From: Ruminococcaceae bacterium UBA1425 | GTDB taxonomy: Bacteria > Bacillota > Clostridia > Oscillospirales > Acutalibacteraceae | Direction: 5' to 3' | DNA: 64,000 bases | Assembly: GCA_002329365.1 (NCBI GenBank) | Contig: DCUB01000061.1 | Location: 6,806-70,805 of the forward strand | In this document: one piece after another, positions 8,175-16,936 of the stretch | How the letters are laid out: every line of letters begins with the position of its first letter | How positions within the stretch are numbered: the first letter of the stretch is position 1 | Made by a program: the position numbers and the translations under genes | Notes under the pieces: generated by a model | The model's input: only the letters and a program-made list of their open reading frames with translations | Databases searched by the model: none | Told to the model about the DNA's origin: nothing

Positions 8175-9359
8175 TTATGATGAAATATAATCGGTTATCG
8201 ATTCTATCTCGTCGTGACGCATATATATGCGCGGAACCCTTTTGCTTATGTTGCATATAAGCTCGTAGTTCACCGTGCCGAGCTTTTCCGCCAGAGTGTC
8301 GACGCTGATTTCAGCGTCGCCGCTTTTGCCGAAAACAGTTACTGTTTTTCCCTCGCTTACGTCAAGCCCCGTCACGTCGAGCATGCACTGGTCCATGCAT
8401 ATTTTGCCTATTATGGGCGTGCGCTTGCCGTCGCAAAGCATGTAGTAGCCCGAAAGCGCTCTCGGATAGCCGTCGGCGTAGCCCACGGCCACCGTTGCTA
8501 TTTTTGTTTCGTCACGCGTCGTCGTATATGTTCTTCCGTAGCTGACGGGGGTGTCGGCGCTTACCGTTTTTATCATCGAAATTACTGTTTTCAGCGTCAT
8601 AACGGGCAAAAGTCCGAGTGCGCTTTTAATTTTTTCGGAAGGGTAAAGGCCGAAAAGGATTATGCCGACGCGCACCATGTCAAGGTGCATTTCGGGATAA
8701 AGCAGTGTGGCGGCAGAATTGCAGCAGTGACGAAAATCAAACTCTATTCCGAGCCGGCGAAGCCGCTCCATAATGTCAAGAAAAAGCTCGAATTGCAGGC
8801 GCGTGAAAAGCTCGCCCTCCTCCGCCTCGTCGGCGGAGGCGAAGTGCGTAAAAATGCCCTCGCGGTAAAGATTCGGCAGCGAGCAGACCTCCGCAATCTC
8901 GTCGACAGAACGGCTGTCAAGCCCGTTGTCATGATACGAAAAGCCTAACCTTGACATGCCTGTGTCCACCTTGATATGGACGCAGACCTCTACGCCCTCC
9001 TCCGCGGCGTATTTTGAAAGCGCCTGCCCGTATGATAAATTGAATACCGTCTGAGATATGTTGTTCAGAGCAAGCTGCGAAGCGTATTCGGGGGGAGTGT
9101 AGCCGAGTATGAGTATAGGCTTGTCGTCGCATACAGCGCGTACCTGAAGCGCTTCTTCAAGGTTTGACACGCCGAACCAGTCGCAGCCGTTGTTTCTCAG
9201 CTCGTTGACCACACGCTCGTAGCCGTGACCGTAGGCGTCGGCCTTTACAATAGCCATGATTTTTGAAGCGGGCTCTACGCGCTCGCGGATTGCCTCGAAA
9301 TTCGATTTCAGCGCGTCAAGGTCTATCTGCGCCCAGGAGCGCTTGAAGAATTTATTCAT
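8175..9359 (-). CDS. alr: alanine racemase
   Basis: 394-aa PLP enzyme that interconverts L- and D-alanine for peptidoglycan. The cofactor lysine is K39 in AIVKADAYGHG; the second catalytic residue is the tyrosine in PVSYGRTYTT; the substrate/carbamate region CMDQCMLDVTG is present. Normal family length. The ATG at 9359 overlaps the end of the upstream radical SAM gene by 8 bases, making alr the last gene of the operon that begins at 15516. Alr with radical SAM enzymes and polytopic membrane proteins is an unusual setting; alr may serve general wall synthesis or supply D-alanine to this pathway. Confidence 0.95.
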   Translation of the reverse strand: MNKFFKRSWAQIDLDALKSNFEAIRERVEPASKIMAIVKADAYGHGYERVVNELRNNGCDWFGVSNLEEALQVRAVCDDKPILILGYTPPEYASQLALNNISQTVFNLSYGQALSKYAAEEGVEVCVHIKVDTGMSRLGFSYHDNGLDSRSVDEIAEVCSLPNLYREGIFTHFASADEAEEGELFTRLQFELFLDIMERLRRLGIEFDFRHCCNSAATLLYPEMHLDMVRVGIILFGLYPSEKIKSALGLLPVMTLKTVISMIKTVSADTPVSYGRTYTTTRDETKIATVAVGYADGYPRALSGYYMLCDGKRTPIIGKICMDQCMLDVTGLDVSEGKTVTVFGKSGDAEISVDTLAEKLGTVNYELICNISKRVPRIYMRHDEIESITDYISS

Positions 9360-11283
9360 TGTATTCGATATTCACCTTCTTCATAAAGGTTCCGCCCTTT
9401 TTGCGCCCGTACCAGACAGCCTCGCGGGCGTAGTCGGACCAGTTTTCCACGGGGTTTGTGTCCTCAGCGCGCAAAGTGCAGCTAACCTTTCGCGGCGGCG
9501 CGTAACGGTTTACATATATTCCGGAAAAATAGCCGTGCCAGTCGTATGAAAACTTTATTATGCTTTCGCGCCTTTCCGGCAGCCGCAGGATGCCCTTTTG
9601 ATAGCGCATTATATCATCATATATATTTTCGTCTATACCGAAAGATAACAGAAAGTCTTTTATCTCTTTGTAAAAGGCCTCGCAGCGGCTGATGATTTCA
9701 AGGAACGAGCCTTCCTCATGGCGCCAGATTACCGTTCCGAAATCGGGATTGAAATACGTCGCCGTTCCCTCGCCGCGGACGAACTTCTGAAGTATGCCGT
9801 CGGTTTTTTTGTAGGCGCGCCCCGCCACGGTTTCGGGGCTTTTCATAATATAATCGAACAGCGCTGTGTAAAACTCCGAGTAGCCGATATTTTTTTCATG
9901 GCGCAGGTATATGGCAAAGCACCGCAAAAGCCCCAGACAGTGGAAGCACTGGACGCAGTCGGCGTACAGGCTTGTTTTTATCCAGTCGCTGATGTCCATC
10001 GAAAAGCTGCCTATAACCGTGTTTGACCTTTCGCCGACGCCGTCGTCGGTTACCTCGCAGTGGTACTTGTTAATGGGCGAAACGACGGTTTTTATACCGA
10101 ACCTCTCCCTGTACTCGAGGCTGTCCATTATGGAGTTCGGCAGCAGGTCGCAGTTGTGGACAAACAGCGTGGCGTGCTGCCCCGCCTCGAGCAGCTCGGA
10201 AATCCCCTCGCGGAAGCTGTCGAAGGTTTCGCCGGGCAGCCCCAAAATAAGCTCGGAATATGTCGGGATATCAAGGGCGTTATACATTGACATAAGCTCT
10301 TTAAAACGCGCCGCGGTCATGTTTTTTCTGCCGATGTTCTCAAGTACGGCGGGTGACATGCTCTGGAAGGATATCGTCGCGCTGCGCGATATTCCCGCCT
10401 CGCTTAAGCGCCTGTTCATTTCATAGACGCGCTCGTCGTTATCCTTTGCAAAGCAGCTCTGAAAGCGTCGGGGATAGCCGGTTTTTTTGTAGACATCGAT
10501 AACGTAGTCGACAATCTCTAAGTCGCGCTCGTATATGCCGAGGTTTGAATCGGCAAAGAGCATGAAGGATATTTTGTTTTCGGCGGACCAGTCGACCTCC
10601 GCCTTGACTTTTTCTATGGGGAACATGCGTGCGTGCGTTTTCTGCGGGTCCCAGTCGCAGTAGGAGCATCTGTACGGGCAGCCCCTTGTGGTTTCGATAA
10701 CCGACTGAAAAATCTTGCCCCCGCCCTCTCTTACAATATCGTCAAAGTATCCACCGAGATACGGCGAAGGGTAATCGGTCCGAAAGCTCGGAACAATCTC
10801 GTTTGTAACACCTTTTCCGTCCGCCCCGCGGTATGAGATGTTTTTTATATCGGACAAGGGCTTACCTTCGTCGAGAGCGGAAAGAAGACAATAAAAAGGC
10901 TCCTCGCCCTCTCCGTGTATCAGAAGGTCGACATATTTTTCCTCGTTTATAACGGACGCGTCGGCCGGCACGCTGTGACCGCCGAAAAGGACAAGGCAGG
11001 ACGGATATTTTTCCTTTAGCTTTGAGGCGAACGCCCTGTTGTATTGCTCGTTCCAGCCCGAGGTTGAAAAACCGACGAGATACGGATTGTCAAGAGAATC
11101 AACAGCGGAGTCGATGTCCTCGCGCGTATAAATTATCCGTCCGAGCAGATAGGCTTTTTTTATAGCCTCGTGCGAAAACGCGTAAGCGGCTATGGCCCCC
11201 GTGGCGTACGGCAGAAAATATGCGTTGCCGTATGCGGGGGAAGCCTCGACGAGATATATCCTTTTTTTCGGGCCTTCGTTCAA
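9352..11283 (-). CDS. B12-binding-domain radical SAM protein, second of a tandem pair
   Basis: 643 aa. N-terminal cobalamin-binding-like Rossmann domain (about 1-140; VLFGGHSVP, LLIHGEGEEPF), then a radical SAM barrel with the 4Fe-4S motif C202-x3-C206-x2-C209 followed by Asp-Trp, then ~200 residues of a helical C-terminal domain with cysteines (DCVQCFHCLGLLRC). The canonical DxHxxG cobalamin ligand is not visible in the N-terminal domain. Similar to B12-type radical SAM methyltransferase-like proteins; substrate unknown. Starts with TTG directly after the stop of its paralogue and shares most motifs and exactly the same length with it. Confidence 0.85.
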   Translation of the reverse strand: MNEGPKKRIYLVEASPAYGNAYFLPYATGAIAAYAFSHEAIKKAYLLGRIIYTREDIDSAVDSLDNPYLVGFSTSGWNEQYNRAFASKLKEKYPSCLVLFGGHSVPADASVINEEKYVDLLIHGEGEEPFYCLLSALDEGKPLSDIKNISYRGADGKGVTNEIVPSFRTDYPSPYLGGYFDDIVREGGGKIFQSVIETTRGCPYRCSYCDWDPQKTHARMFPIEKVKAEVDWSAENKISFMLFADSNLGIYERDLEIVDYVIDVYKKTGYPRRFQSCFAKDNDERVYEMNRRLSEAGISRSATISFQSMSPAVLENIGRKNMTAARFKELMSMYNALDIPTYSELILGLPGETFDSFREGISELLEAGQHATLFVHNCDLLPNSIMDSLEYRERFGIKTVVSPINKYHCEVTDDGVGERSNTVIGSFSMDISDWIKTSLYADCVQCFHCLGLLRCFAIYLRHEKNIGYSEFYTALFDYIMKSPETVAGRAYKKTDGILQKFVRGEGTATYFNPDFGTVIWRHEEGSFLEIISRCEAFYKEIKDFLLSFGIDENIYDDIMRYQKGILRLPERRESIIKFSYDWHGYFSGIYVNRYAPPRKVSCTLRAEDTNPVENWSDYAREAVWYGRKKGGTFMKKVNIEYNE

Positions 11284-13215
11284 TTAAAGATTCCTTTCAT
11301 CATCGCGTGTTACCGCGCTGAAATCATATGTCATTTTGCCGTTTCTTCTTCCGAACCACACCGTTTCACGCGCGTACTCCTCAAACGTCGCGTAGCCGCC
11401 GCCGCGCTCGGGATAAACAGTGCACGGAGTTTTAACAAGGGGTTTTCGGCAGCCCCTGTAAGCGCTGTCGAAATACGAAACAAAGTCAAATTCAAGCTTA
11501 AAGCTTTCGGAGTTTTCCGTCTGAAGTTTGAGGATGTTTTCCTGATATTTAAACAGCTCGCGGAGTACAGACGCGTCAAGCCCGAAGCCCGAAATAAAGC
11601 CGCGAAGCTCGCTGTAAACGCTTTTGATATCGTACGCCAGAAGAAGGTAAAGGTATTCCTCAAGAGGCCAAGCTATATTGCCGAAGCGGCTGTCGGCACA
11701 TGTCCACTGCGTTTCGCCGCGCACGAACGCCGAAAGCTTTGTCAGCAGCCTCTGAAGCGCGGCGCCGCAGACGGTGCCGGGCTTATCGCTAAAATAATCT
11801 ATGAGCTTTGAATAAAAATCTGCATATTTAACATTTTTTTCAAGGTGAATATATATAGCGAAGCACTGCGTTATTCCGAGACAGTGGAACGCCTGAACGC
11901 AAAGCGAGTAAAACCTTGTTTTTACCCACTCCTCACGGCTCATAGTGTTTGTTTCCACAACGATACGCGAATACTCGGGGACATCCATTTCGACAGGCTC
12001 GCTGTGGTCGAGGCTGAACGGTGTGGAAATCGTTTTAATCCCGTGCCGCTTTATATAATCGTCGCTTCCCATTTCGGAGTTTACAAGCAGCTCGCAGTTG
12101 TAGACGAACATGGCGTTATGCTGCCCCGCCTCAAAAAGCTCGTTGACGCTTTCTGAAAACGTTTCATAGGTTTCGCCCGGCATGCCGAAAATAAGCTCGG
12201 AGTAGGTGGGGATGCCGGCGTCGCGGTAACGGAGCATCAGCTCCGAAAACTTACGAATAGTAATGTTTTTTCTGCCGATATTTTCAAGCACGGCGGGCGT
12301 CATGCTCTGGAAAGAAAGCGTTACGCCCTTGTTCATGCCCGACTCGTGCAGCTTTTTGTTAATGTTAAAAACAGCGTCGTTGCTGTTTTTCGCGTAATTT
12401 ACGCGGAACTTTTCGGGATACCCCGTCTGCGCCTTAGTGGCGATTGCCTTGTTAATTATTTCGTCGTCGCGCTCAAAAAGGCCGAAGTTTGAATCGGCGC
12501 AGTAGCAGTATTTGACCTTGTTTTTTGCCATCCACTCGATTTCGGCAAACGTGCGCTCCAGAGGAAACTGCCGGACACGCGACTTGAGCTGACCCCAGTC
12601 GCAGAACGCGCACCCGTAGGGGCAGCCTCTGTTCGTTTCAAGTATGGCGGAAAAATTATAGGGGCTTTCGGCGACTATCTTATCAAAATAGCCCTCAAGG
12701 TAGGGCGAAGGATAATCAACCCTGCACGGCGCGAGCGGCTCGTTGCAGACAGATTTTCCGTCGGGCAGACGGTATGAAAGAGCAGGCACCGAGGAAAGCT
12801 CGTCCTTGCCGTCGAGCGCCGAAAGCAGCGCCCTGAAGGGTTCTTCGCCCTCGCCGTAAATAAGGTAGTCGACATACGGAAGCTCATAAAGCAGATCCGT
12901 TCCGTGCGGAATACTGTGACCTCCGAATATGACGGTGCAGTCGGGAAAAGCCGCGCGCAGTGATTTTGCGAACGCTTTGCAATACTCGAAGCTCCATATA
13001 TAACATGAAAAAGCCGCTACGAACGGAGGCTCGAACAACGCTGCCGAGTCGGCGATTTTTTCGCGCATATAAACGATTTTTTTCAGCTCGTAGCCTTCCT
13101 TTATCCTTTCGTCGCCGAAAGCGTAAGCCGCAAGAGCGCCGGAAGCGTAAGGAAGATAAAGCGAGTCTCCGTAAAGAAAACTCGGCTGTATAAAATAGAG
13201 GTTTTTCTTTGACAA
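11284..13215 (-). CDS. B12-binding-domain radical SAM protein, first of a tandem pair
   Basis: 643 aa when started at the TTG at 13215 (AGGAGG 7 bases upstream); a longer frame to 13440 would overlap the upstream gene and has no site. Domain order as in the neighbour: Rossmann domain (VIFGGHSIP, LIYGEGEEPF), the conserved DYPSPYLEGYFD, radical SAM motif C198-x3-C202-x2-C205 with CDWG after it, then a C-terminal domain with CVQAFHCLGITQCFAIY. The two paralogues keep blocks such as SFQSM-[ST]-PAVLENIGRKN. They probably arose by tandem duplication and may act in sequence or as a heterodimer. Substrate unknown. Confidence 0.85.
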   Translation of the reverse strand: MSKKNLYFIQPSFLYGDSLYLPYASGALAAYAFGDERIKEGYELKKIVYMREKIADSAALFEPPFVAAFSCYIWSFEYCKAFAKSLRAAFPDCTVIFGGHSIPHGTDLLYELPYVDYLIYGEGEEPFRALLSALDGKDELSSVPALSYRLPDGKSVCNEPLAPCRVDYPSPYLEGYFDKIVAESPYNFSAILETNRGCPYGCAFCDWGQLKSRVRQFPLERTFAEIEWMAKNKVKYCYCADSNFGLFERDDEIINKAIATKAQTGYPEKFRVNYAKNSNDAVFNINKKLHESGMNKGVTLSFQSMTPAVLENIGRKNITIRKFSELMLRYRDAGIPTYSELIFGMPGETYETFSESVNELFEAGQHNAMFVYNCELLVNSEMGSDDYIKRHGIKTISTPFSLDHSEPVEMDVPEYSRIVVETNTMSREEWVKTRFYSLCVQAFHCLGITQCFAIYIHLEKNVKYADFYSKLIDYFSDKPGTVCGAALQRLLTKLSAFVRGETQWTCADSRFGNIAWPLEEYLYLLLAYDIKSVYSELRGFISGFGLDASVLRELFKYQENILKLQTENSESFKLEFDFVSYFDSAYRGCRKPLVKTPCTVYPERGGGYATFEEYARETVWFGRRNGKMTYDFSAVTRDDERNL

Positions 13216-13238
13216 TATTGCGCCTCCTAAGGGGATAA

Positions 13239-14327
13239 TCAGAACGGGAAGTATTTGTACAGCGACGTGCCGATAAAGCCGAGATACGATAAGTCCAGTC
13301 TCGTCAAAGCGGCGTGCAGTCCTGTGAAAACAAGCGCGGGCACAGCGTGCTTTTCGGTTTTTTCGCTTATTTCGCGGAATGAAGGACAGACCGCCTTGTC
13401 GCGCGATGTGACAAACATGAACAGGAGAGTAAGCTGGCATATAGCCGCCGCGCTTATAAGTCTGTCGGGTTCATAACATGTTCTCACAAACAGCATGGGC
13501 AGAGGCAGCAGGACGGAAAGCATGCAAAGCCTGAAAATATAAGCGTTCTTATTGTCTTTTTTCACTGCGTGAAGCCACACAAAAAACGTTACGGCAAATA
13601 CGGGGAGCGCAAAGACAAGGCCTATAAGCAGCAAAACAAGCCGTTCTCCCGTGATAAATCCGAAGGAATAGCCGGACGAACGGTCGACGAAAAACACTAT
13701 TGCCGCGATTACGGCGCTGACTGCCGTTATTACCTTGCCGTCTGACGAACGCCCGCGGTAATAAAGAACGGGGATGAAGGCAACCGGAAGATATGTGAAA
13801 ACAAATTCCTTCTGAAGCATTGAGCATATAAGGACAAAAACAGGTGTTAGCCGGAAATATTTATCGCTTTTCGCGAACAGCATCGCCGACAGCGCAAACA
13901 GAAGAACCGACGCGTCGGCACGCGCCATTGTAAATGGGTCATACAAAAACCGGGCGACGGCAGGCGACACTATATAGAGGGCTGCAAGTATATATGATGT
14001 GAACTGCTGGTCGCGTCTTGCGGAATGTAAAAAGCGCTCAAGCAATACGGAGGTTACGGCAAACAGAAAAACATAAACAAGCGCGAGCATTATACGTTTC
14101 GCTGCCGTTGCCGACGGCGACGTCATGAAGTTCTCTATGAATCCGGCTCCGCCCAGGAAATAAGGGAGTGAAAAAAAGCTTTTAAATTTTTCAATAAAAG
14201 AAACGTCGTCACGATAAAAGCAGCCTATAAACAGAACGAACGCCTGCGCAAAAAACAATAAAGCGCGAACGAGCCGCCGCTGCTTTTTGCTGACGATTAC
14301 AACCTCTGCATTCTTTTTTTTGCTCAT
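13239..14327 (-). CDS. polytopic membrane protein of unknown function, second of a pair
   Basis: 362 aa with roughly nine or ten hydrophobic segments. Short basic N-terminus, external-loop motifs rich in aromatic residues, and a C-terminus ending in aromatic residues. The overall pattern resembles EpsG/Wzy-like or GT-C glycosyltransferase membrane proteins, but I see no decisive catalytic motif. GAGG lies 8 bases before the ATG. It sits 22 bases after the related membrane gene and 23 bases before the first radical SAM gene, so all are co-transcribed. Family assignment is tentative. Confidence 0.7.
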   Translation of the reverse strand: MSKKKNAEVVIVSKKQRRLVRALLFFAQAFVLFIGCFYRDDVSFIEKFKSFFSLPYFLGGAGFIENFMTSPSATAAKRIMLALVYVFLFAVTSVLLERFLHSARRDQQFTSYILAALYIVSPAVARFLYDPFTMARADASVLLFALSAMLFAKSDKYFRLTPVFVLICSMLQKEFVFTYLPVAFIPVLYYRGRSSDGKVITAVSAVIAAIVFFVDRSSGYSFGFITGERLVLLLIGLVFALPVFAVTFFVWLHAVKKDNKNAYIFRLCMLSVLLPLPMLFVRTCYEPDRLISAAAICQLTLLFMFVTSRDKAVCPSFREISEKTEKHAVPALVFTGLHAALTRLDLSYLGFIGTSLYKYFPF

Positions 14328-14349
14328 ACCATCATCCTCTTAGTGTCGT

Positions 14350-15516
14350 TTATAAATTGTAAGACGATGAAAAAACAAACATCGGAACGTATGCCGCAAC
14401 AGCCGCGGCGATATACGGACGTTTTTTAAAAAAGACCGCTAAGCGCCCTGCGGCCTCCGTGACGCTTTCCTCCTTTTTATAAAGAAGGAAGAACATAAGA
14501 GAAATCTGGGTAATCATCATGCCGGCGAACCAGCGCCCGTAGTCGTTAATCATTATGCACTGCACAAGCGTCGAAAGCGGGGCCGCCATGCAAAGCAGAA
14601 TCACAAAGCGCATGAATTTTTCACTGCAGAGCCTGAAGGCGTTAATCCAGACCGAAAACAGCAGGGCAAGCACGGGCAGAACCACGGGCAGAAGATACAG
14701 CGCGTCGGGAATCGAGTCCTCAAGAAGTATTTGCCTGATATAACCGTTCCAAAGCTCCGGAACGCTTGAAAAATATTCGCCGTAAAAGATTGACGGATTC
14801 AGCAGAAAGTCAGTCCGCAGCCCGAGCTCGGCCGCCATTTCCTCCGCCGACGCAAAGCGGAGGATGGGCTTGAAAAACTGGAAGTAAAGAAATAAACCGA
14901 TAATTACAGCGTAAGACAAGGCACAAAGCGCGACGCCCGCCCTTCTTTTTTTGTCGCGGAAGGCGGAATACAAAAGCAAAATCGCCGCAGCGGGCATGAA
15001 CGAAAACATCCAGACATGATGAATAAGCATGCAAACGGCGCAGAGAGCGGGAACAATCCACCGCAGGCGACGCTTTGCAAGACAGACGAGAATAAGCAGT
15101 GAAACGGTAATAAGATAAATGTCGTACCTGCCGAAGTTGTTGTCCTTATAAAGCACGATAATCGATATGGGCACGGCGGCGTAAAGAAGCATAATTGCCC
15201 TCGCGCCGCTGCCGGCGTCGCCGTCGAGCCTGCCGGGAACGTAGCCGAGCATGTAAGACGCAAATGCCGTCATAACGACCGTGGACACAACGATTATCGC
15301 GTACAGAGCCTTTCTGGTGAGAAAATCGGTAAAGAGGAAAACCAGAGAGCCGACAAGAAAACGCGAGCTGAAGCCGAGGTCGTAAGATGTGGTGTATATT
15401 GTGGTGGTAAATGAACTCAAGTCGTCAATGCCCGGCATCTTTAACAGAAGCAGCGCGGTAAAAAGAACAAACATACCGATAGAATACTTGTTTTTTTCAA
15501 TAAGAGATTTAGCCAT
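14350..15516 (-). CDS. polytopic membrane protein of unknown function, first of a pair
   Basis: 388 aa, first gene of the operon, with about ten membrane segments. Features: TSYDLGFSSRFLVGS in the first external loop, NFGRYDIYLI, LIHHVWMFSF, and INDYGRWFAGM near the C-terminal end. Such charged residues near the membrane, in a pattern of D/R/H around aromatic residues, recall EpsG-type polymerases and GT-C transferases. I prefer the ATG at 15516; a GTG three codons upstream is also possible. Similar in build to the next gene, so the pair may be paralogues. Confidence 0.7.
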   Translation of the reverse strand: MAKSLIEKNKYSIGMFVLFTALLLLKMPGIDDLSSFTTTIYTTSYDLGFSSRFLVGSLVFLFTDFLTRKALYAIIVVSTVVMTAFASYMLGYVPGRLDGDAGSGARAIMLLYAAVPISIIVLYKDNNFGRYDIYLITVSLLILVCLAKRRLRWIVPALCAVCMLIHHVWMFSFMPAAAILLLYSAFRDKKRRAGVALCALSYAVIIGLFLYFQFFKPILRFASAEEMAAELGLRTDFLLNPSIFYGEYFSSVPELWNGYIRQILLEDSIPDALYLLPVVLPVLALLFSVWINAFRLCSEKFMRFVILLCMAAPLSTLVQCIMINDYGRWFAGMMITQISLMFFLLYKKEESVTEAAGRLAVFFKKRPYIAAAVAAYVPMFVFSSSYNL

Positions 15517-15545
15517 CCAGACCACCCCAATATTACAATCACATT

Positions 15546-15574
15546 ATTGTAGCACATTGCCGGTTTTTTTGCAA
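15546..15574 (-). promoter_or_regulatory. sigma-A promoter of the radical SAM operon
   Basis: On the minus strand TTGCAA (15569-15574), 17-bp spacer, TACAAT (15546-15551), 30 bases upstream of the first membrane protein gene. No other promoter is apparent in the tightly packed genes downstream. Confidence 0.75.
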
Positions 15575-15620
15575 TAGATTACGGTCCAGACAACAATTAC
15601 CGCAAATTACCACACAGGCG

Positions 15621-15657
15621 AAAACAACCCGCCCGATTGTTCGACAATCCGGGCGGG
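15621..15657 (-). terminator. intrinsic terminator after lysC
   Basis: GC-rich stem CCCGCCCG-ATTGT / ACAAT-C-CGGGCGGG with TCG loop and one bulge (15628-15657), followed on the minus strand by TTGTTTT. Confidence 0.85.
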
Positions 15658-15690
15658 CAGTTGAACACATCAATAAGGATAAAGGCAGGA

Positions 15691-16899
15691 TTATTCCTCC
15701 GGGAAGAACGCGGCGTGGACCGCCGCGACAGCCTTGTCGGCGTCGTCCTTGTTGATTAGAACGGATATCTTGATTTCGCTCGTGGCAATCATCTGAATGT
15801 TTATGTCTTCATTATAAAGCGCCTCGAACATTGTGGCGGCTGTGCCGGGGTGCGACTCCATGCCGGCGCCGACAACGGATATCTTTGCGACATCGGTATC
15901 GCACTCAAGCTTTGCACCTTTGGGGACGTCGGTTCCTTCAAACAGCGCGACGGTTTCGCCGGCGTTGTCTTTGCTGACTGTAAAGGCGATATCCTTTGTG
16001 CCGTCTCTGCCGACCGACTGAAGGATGATGTCTACGTTTATTTTTTTAGCCGCAAGCTTGCTGAATATTTTGAAAGCGATTCCGGGTACGTCGGGCAGAC
16101 CGACAATTGAAATACGCGCTACGTTAGAATCCTTTGTTACGCCTCTGATAAACATTTTTTCCATTTTGGCAGCCTCCTTAACAATAGTGCCGGGAGCTTT
16201 GGTAAGACTTGAAAGCACCTCAAGCTCCACGTTGTATTTTTTTGCGATTTCTACGGAACGGTTGTTCAGAACCTGCGCGCCTAAGGTGGCAAGCTCGAGC
16301 ATCTCGTCGTAAGTGATTTCGTCAAGCTTTTTCGCATTACTGATTTTGCGCGGGTCGGCAGTGTAAACGCCCTCGACGTCCGTAAATATCTGGCAGCGGT
16401 CGGCGTGCATGGCGGCCGCTATTGCTACGGCGCTGCTGTCGGAGCCGCCCCTGCCGAGAGTTGTTATGTCGTCATATTTGCATATCCCCTGAAAGCCGGC
16501 GACGATGACGATATTTTTTCTGCCGAGCTCGTTATGCATGCGCTCGGTATGTATCTTTTTAATTCTCGCGCTTCCGTAGGTCGAGTTTGTGTTAAAGCCC
16601 GCCTGCCAGCCTAAAAGCGAAACTACGGGATAGCCGAGCTTTTCGATTGCCATCGCGAGAAGCGCGATTGACACCTGCTCGCCCGACGAAATAAGAACGT
16701 CCATTTCCCTTTTTGAAGGATTCGGGTTTATCTCCTTTGCCTTGGCTATCAGTTCGTCGGTTGTGTCGCCCTGGGCAGAAACGATGACAATAACGTCGTT
16801 GCCTTTTTTGTAGGTATCCGTGACGATGTTCGCCACATTCATCACCCGTTCGGCGTTTGCAACGGAGCTGCCGCCGAATTTCTGGACTATAAGCGCCAT
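15691..16899 (-). CDS. lysC: aspartate kinase
   Basis: 402-aa aspartokinase, first step of the aspartate family (Lys, Thr, Met). The N-terminal kinase motif KFGGSSVAN, the FQGI and TLGRGGSDSSAVA segments, and FTDVEGVYTADPR are all present; two C-terminal ACT domains (about residues 265-400, including SVVGAGMESHPGTAATMFEAL) provide feedback control by lysine or threonine. GGGAGG 6 bases before the ATG. Downstream of hom with a 37-base gap, so the two are probably one transcript. Confidence 0.93.
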   Translation of the reverse strand: MALIVQKFGGSSVANAERVMNVANIVTDTYKKGNDVIVIVSAQGDTTDELIAKAKEINPNPSKREMDVLISSGEQVSIALLAMAIEKLGYPVVSLLGWQAGFNTNSTYGSARIKKIHTERMHNELGRKNIVIVAGFQGICKYDDITTLGRGGSDSSAVAIAAAMHADRCQIFTDVEGVYTADPRKISNAKKLDEITYDEMLELATLGAQVLNNRSVEIAKKYNVELEVLSSLTKAPGTIVKEAAKMEKMFIRGVTKDSNVARISIVGLPDVPGIAFKIFSKLAAKKINVDIILQSVGRDGTKDIAFTVSKDNAGETVALFEGTDVPKGAKLECDTDVAKISVVGAGMESHPGTAATMFEALYNEDINIQMIATSEIKISVLINKDDADKAVAAVHAAFFPEE

Positions 16900-16936
16900 A
16901 AGTAACCTCCCAAAACGTGTGAATAAGTAGTATATA

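Noticed and set aside
8214..8948. 244-codon plus-strand open frame
   Set aside because: Opposite alr.
13216..13440. 75-codon N-terminal extension of the first radical SAM protein
   Set aside because: It has no ribosome site, overlaps the upstream gene, and the shorter form equals its paralogue in length.
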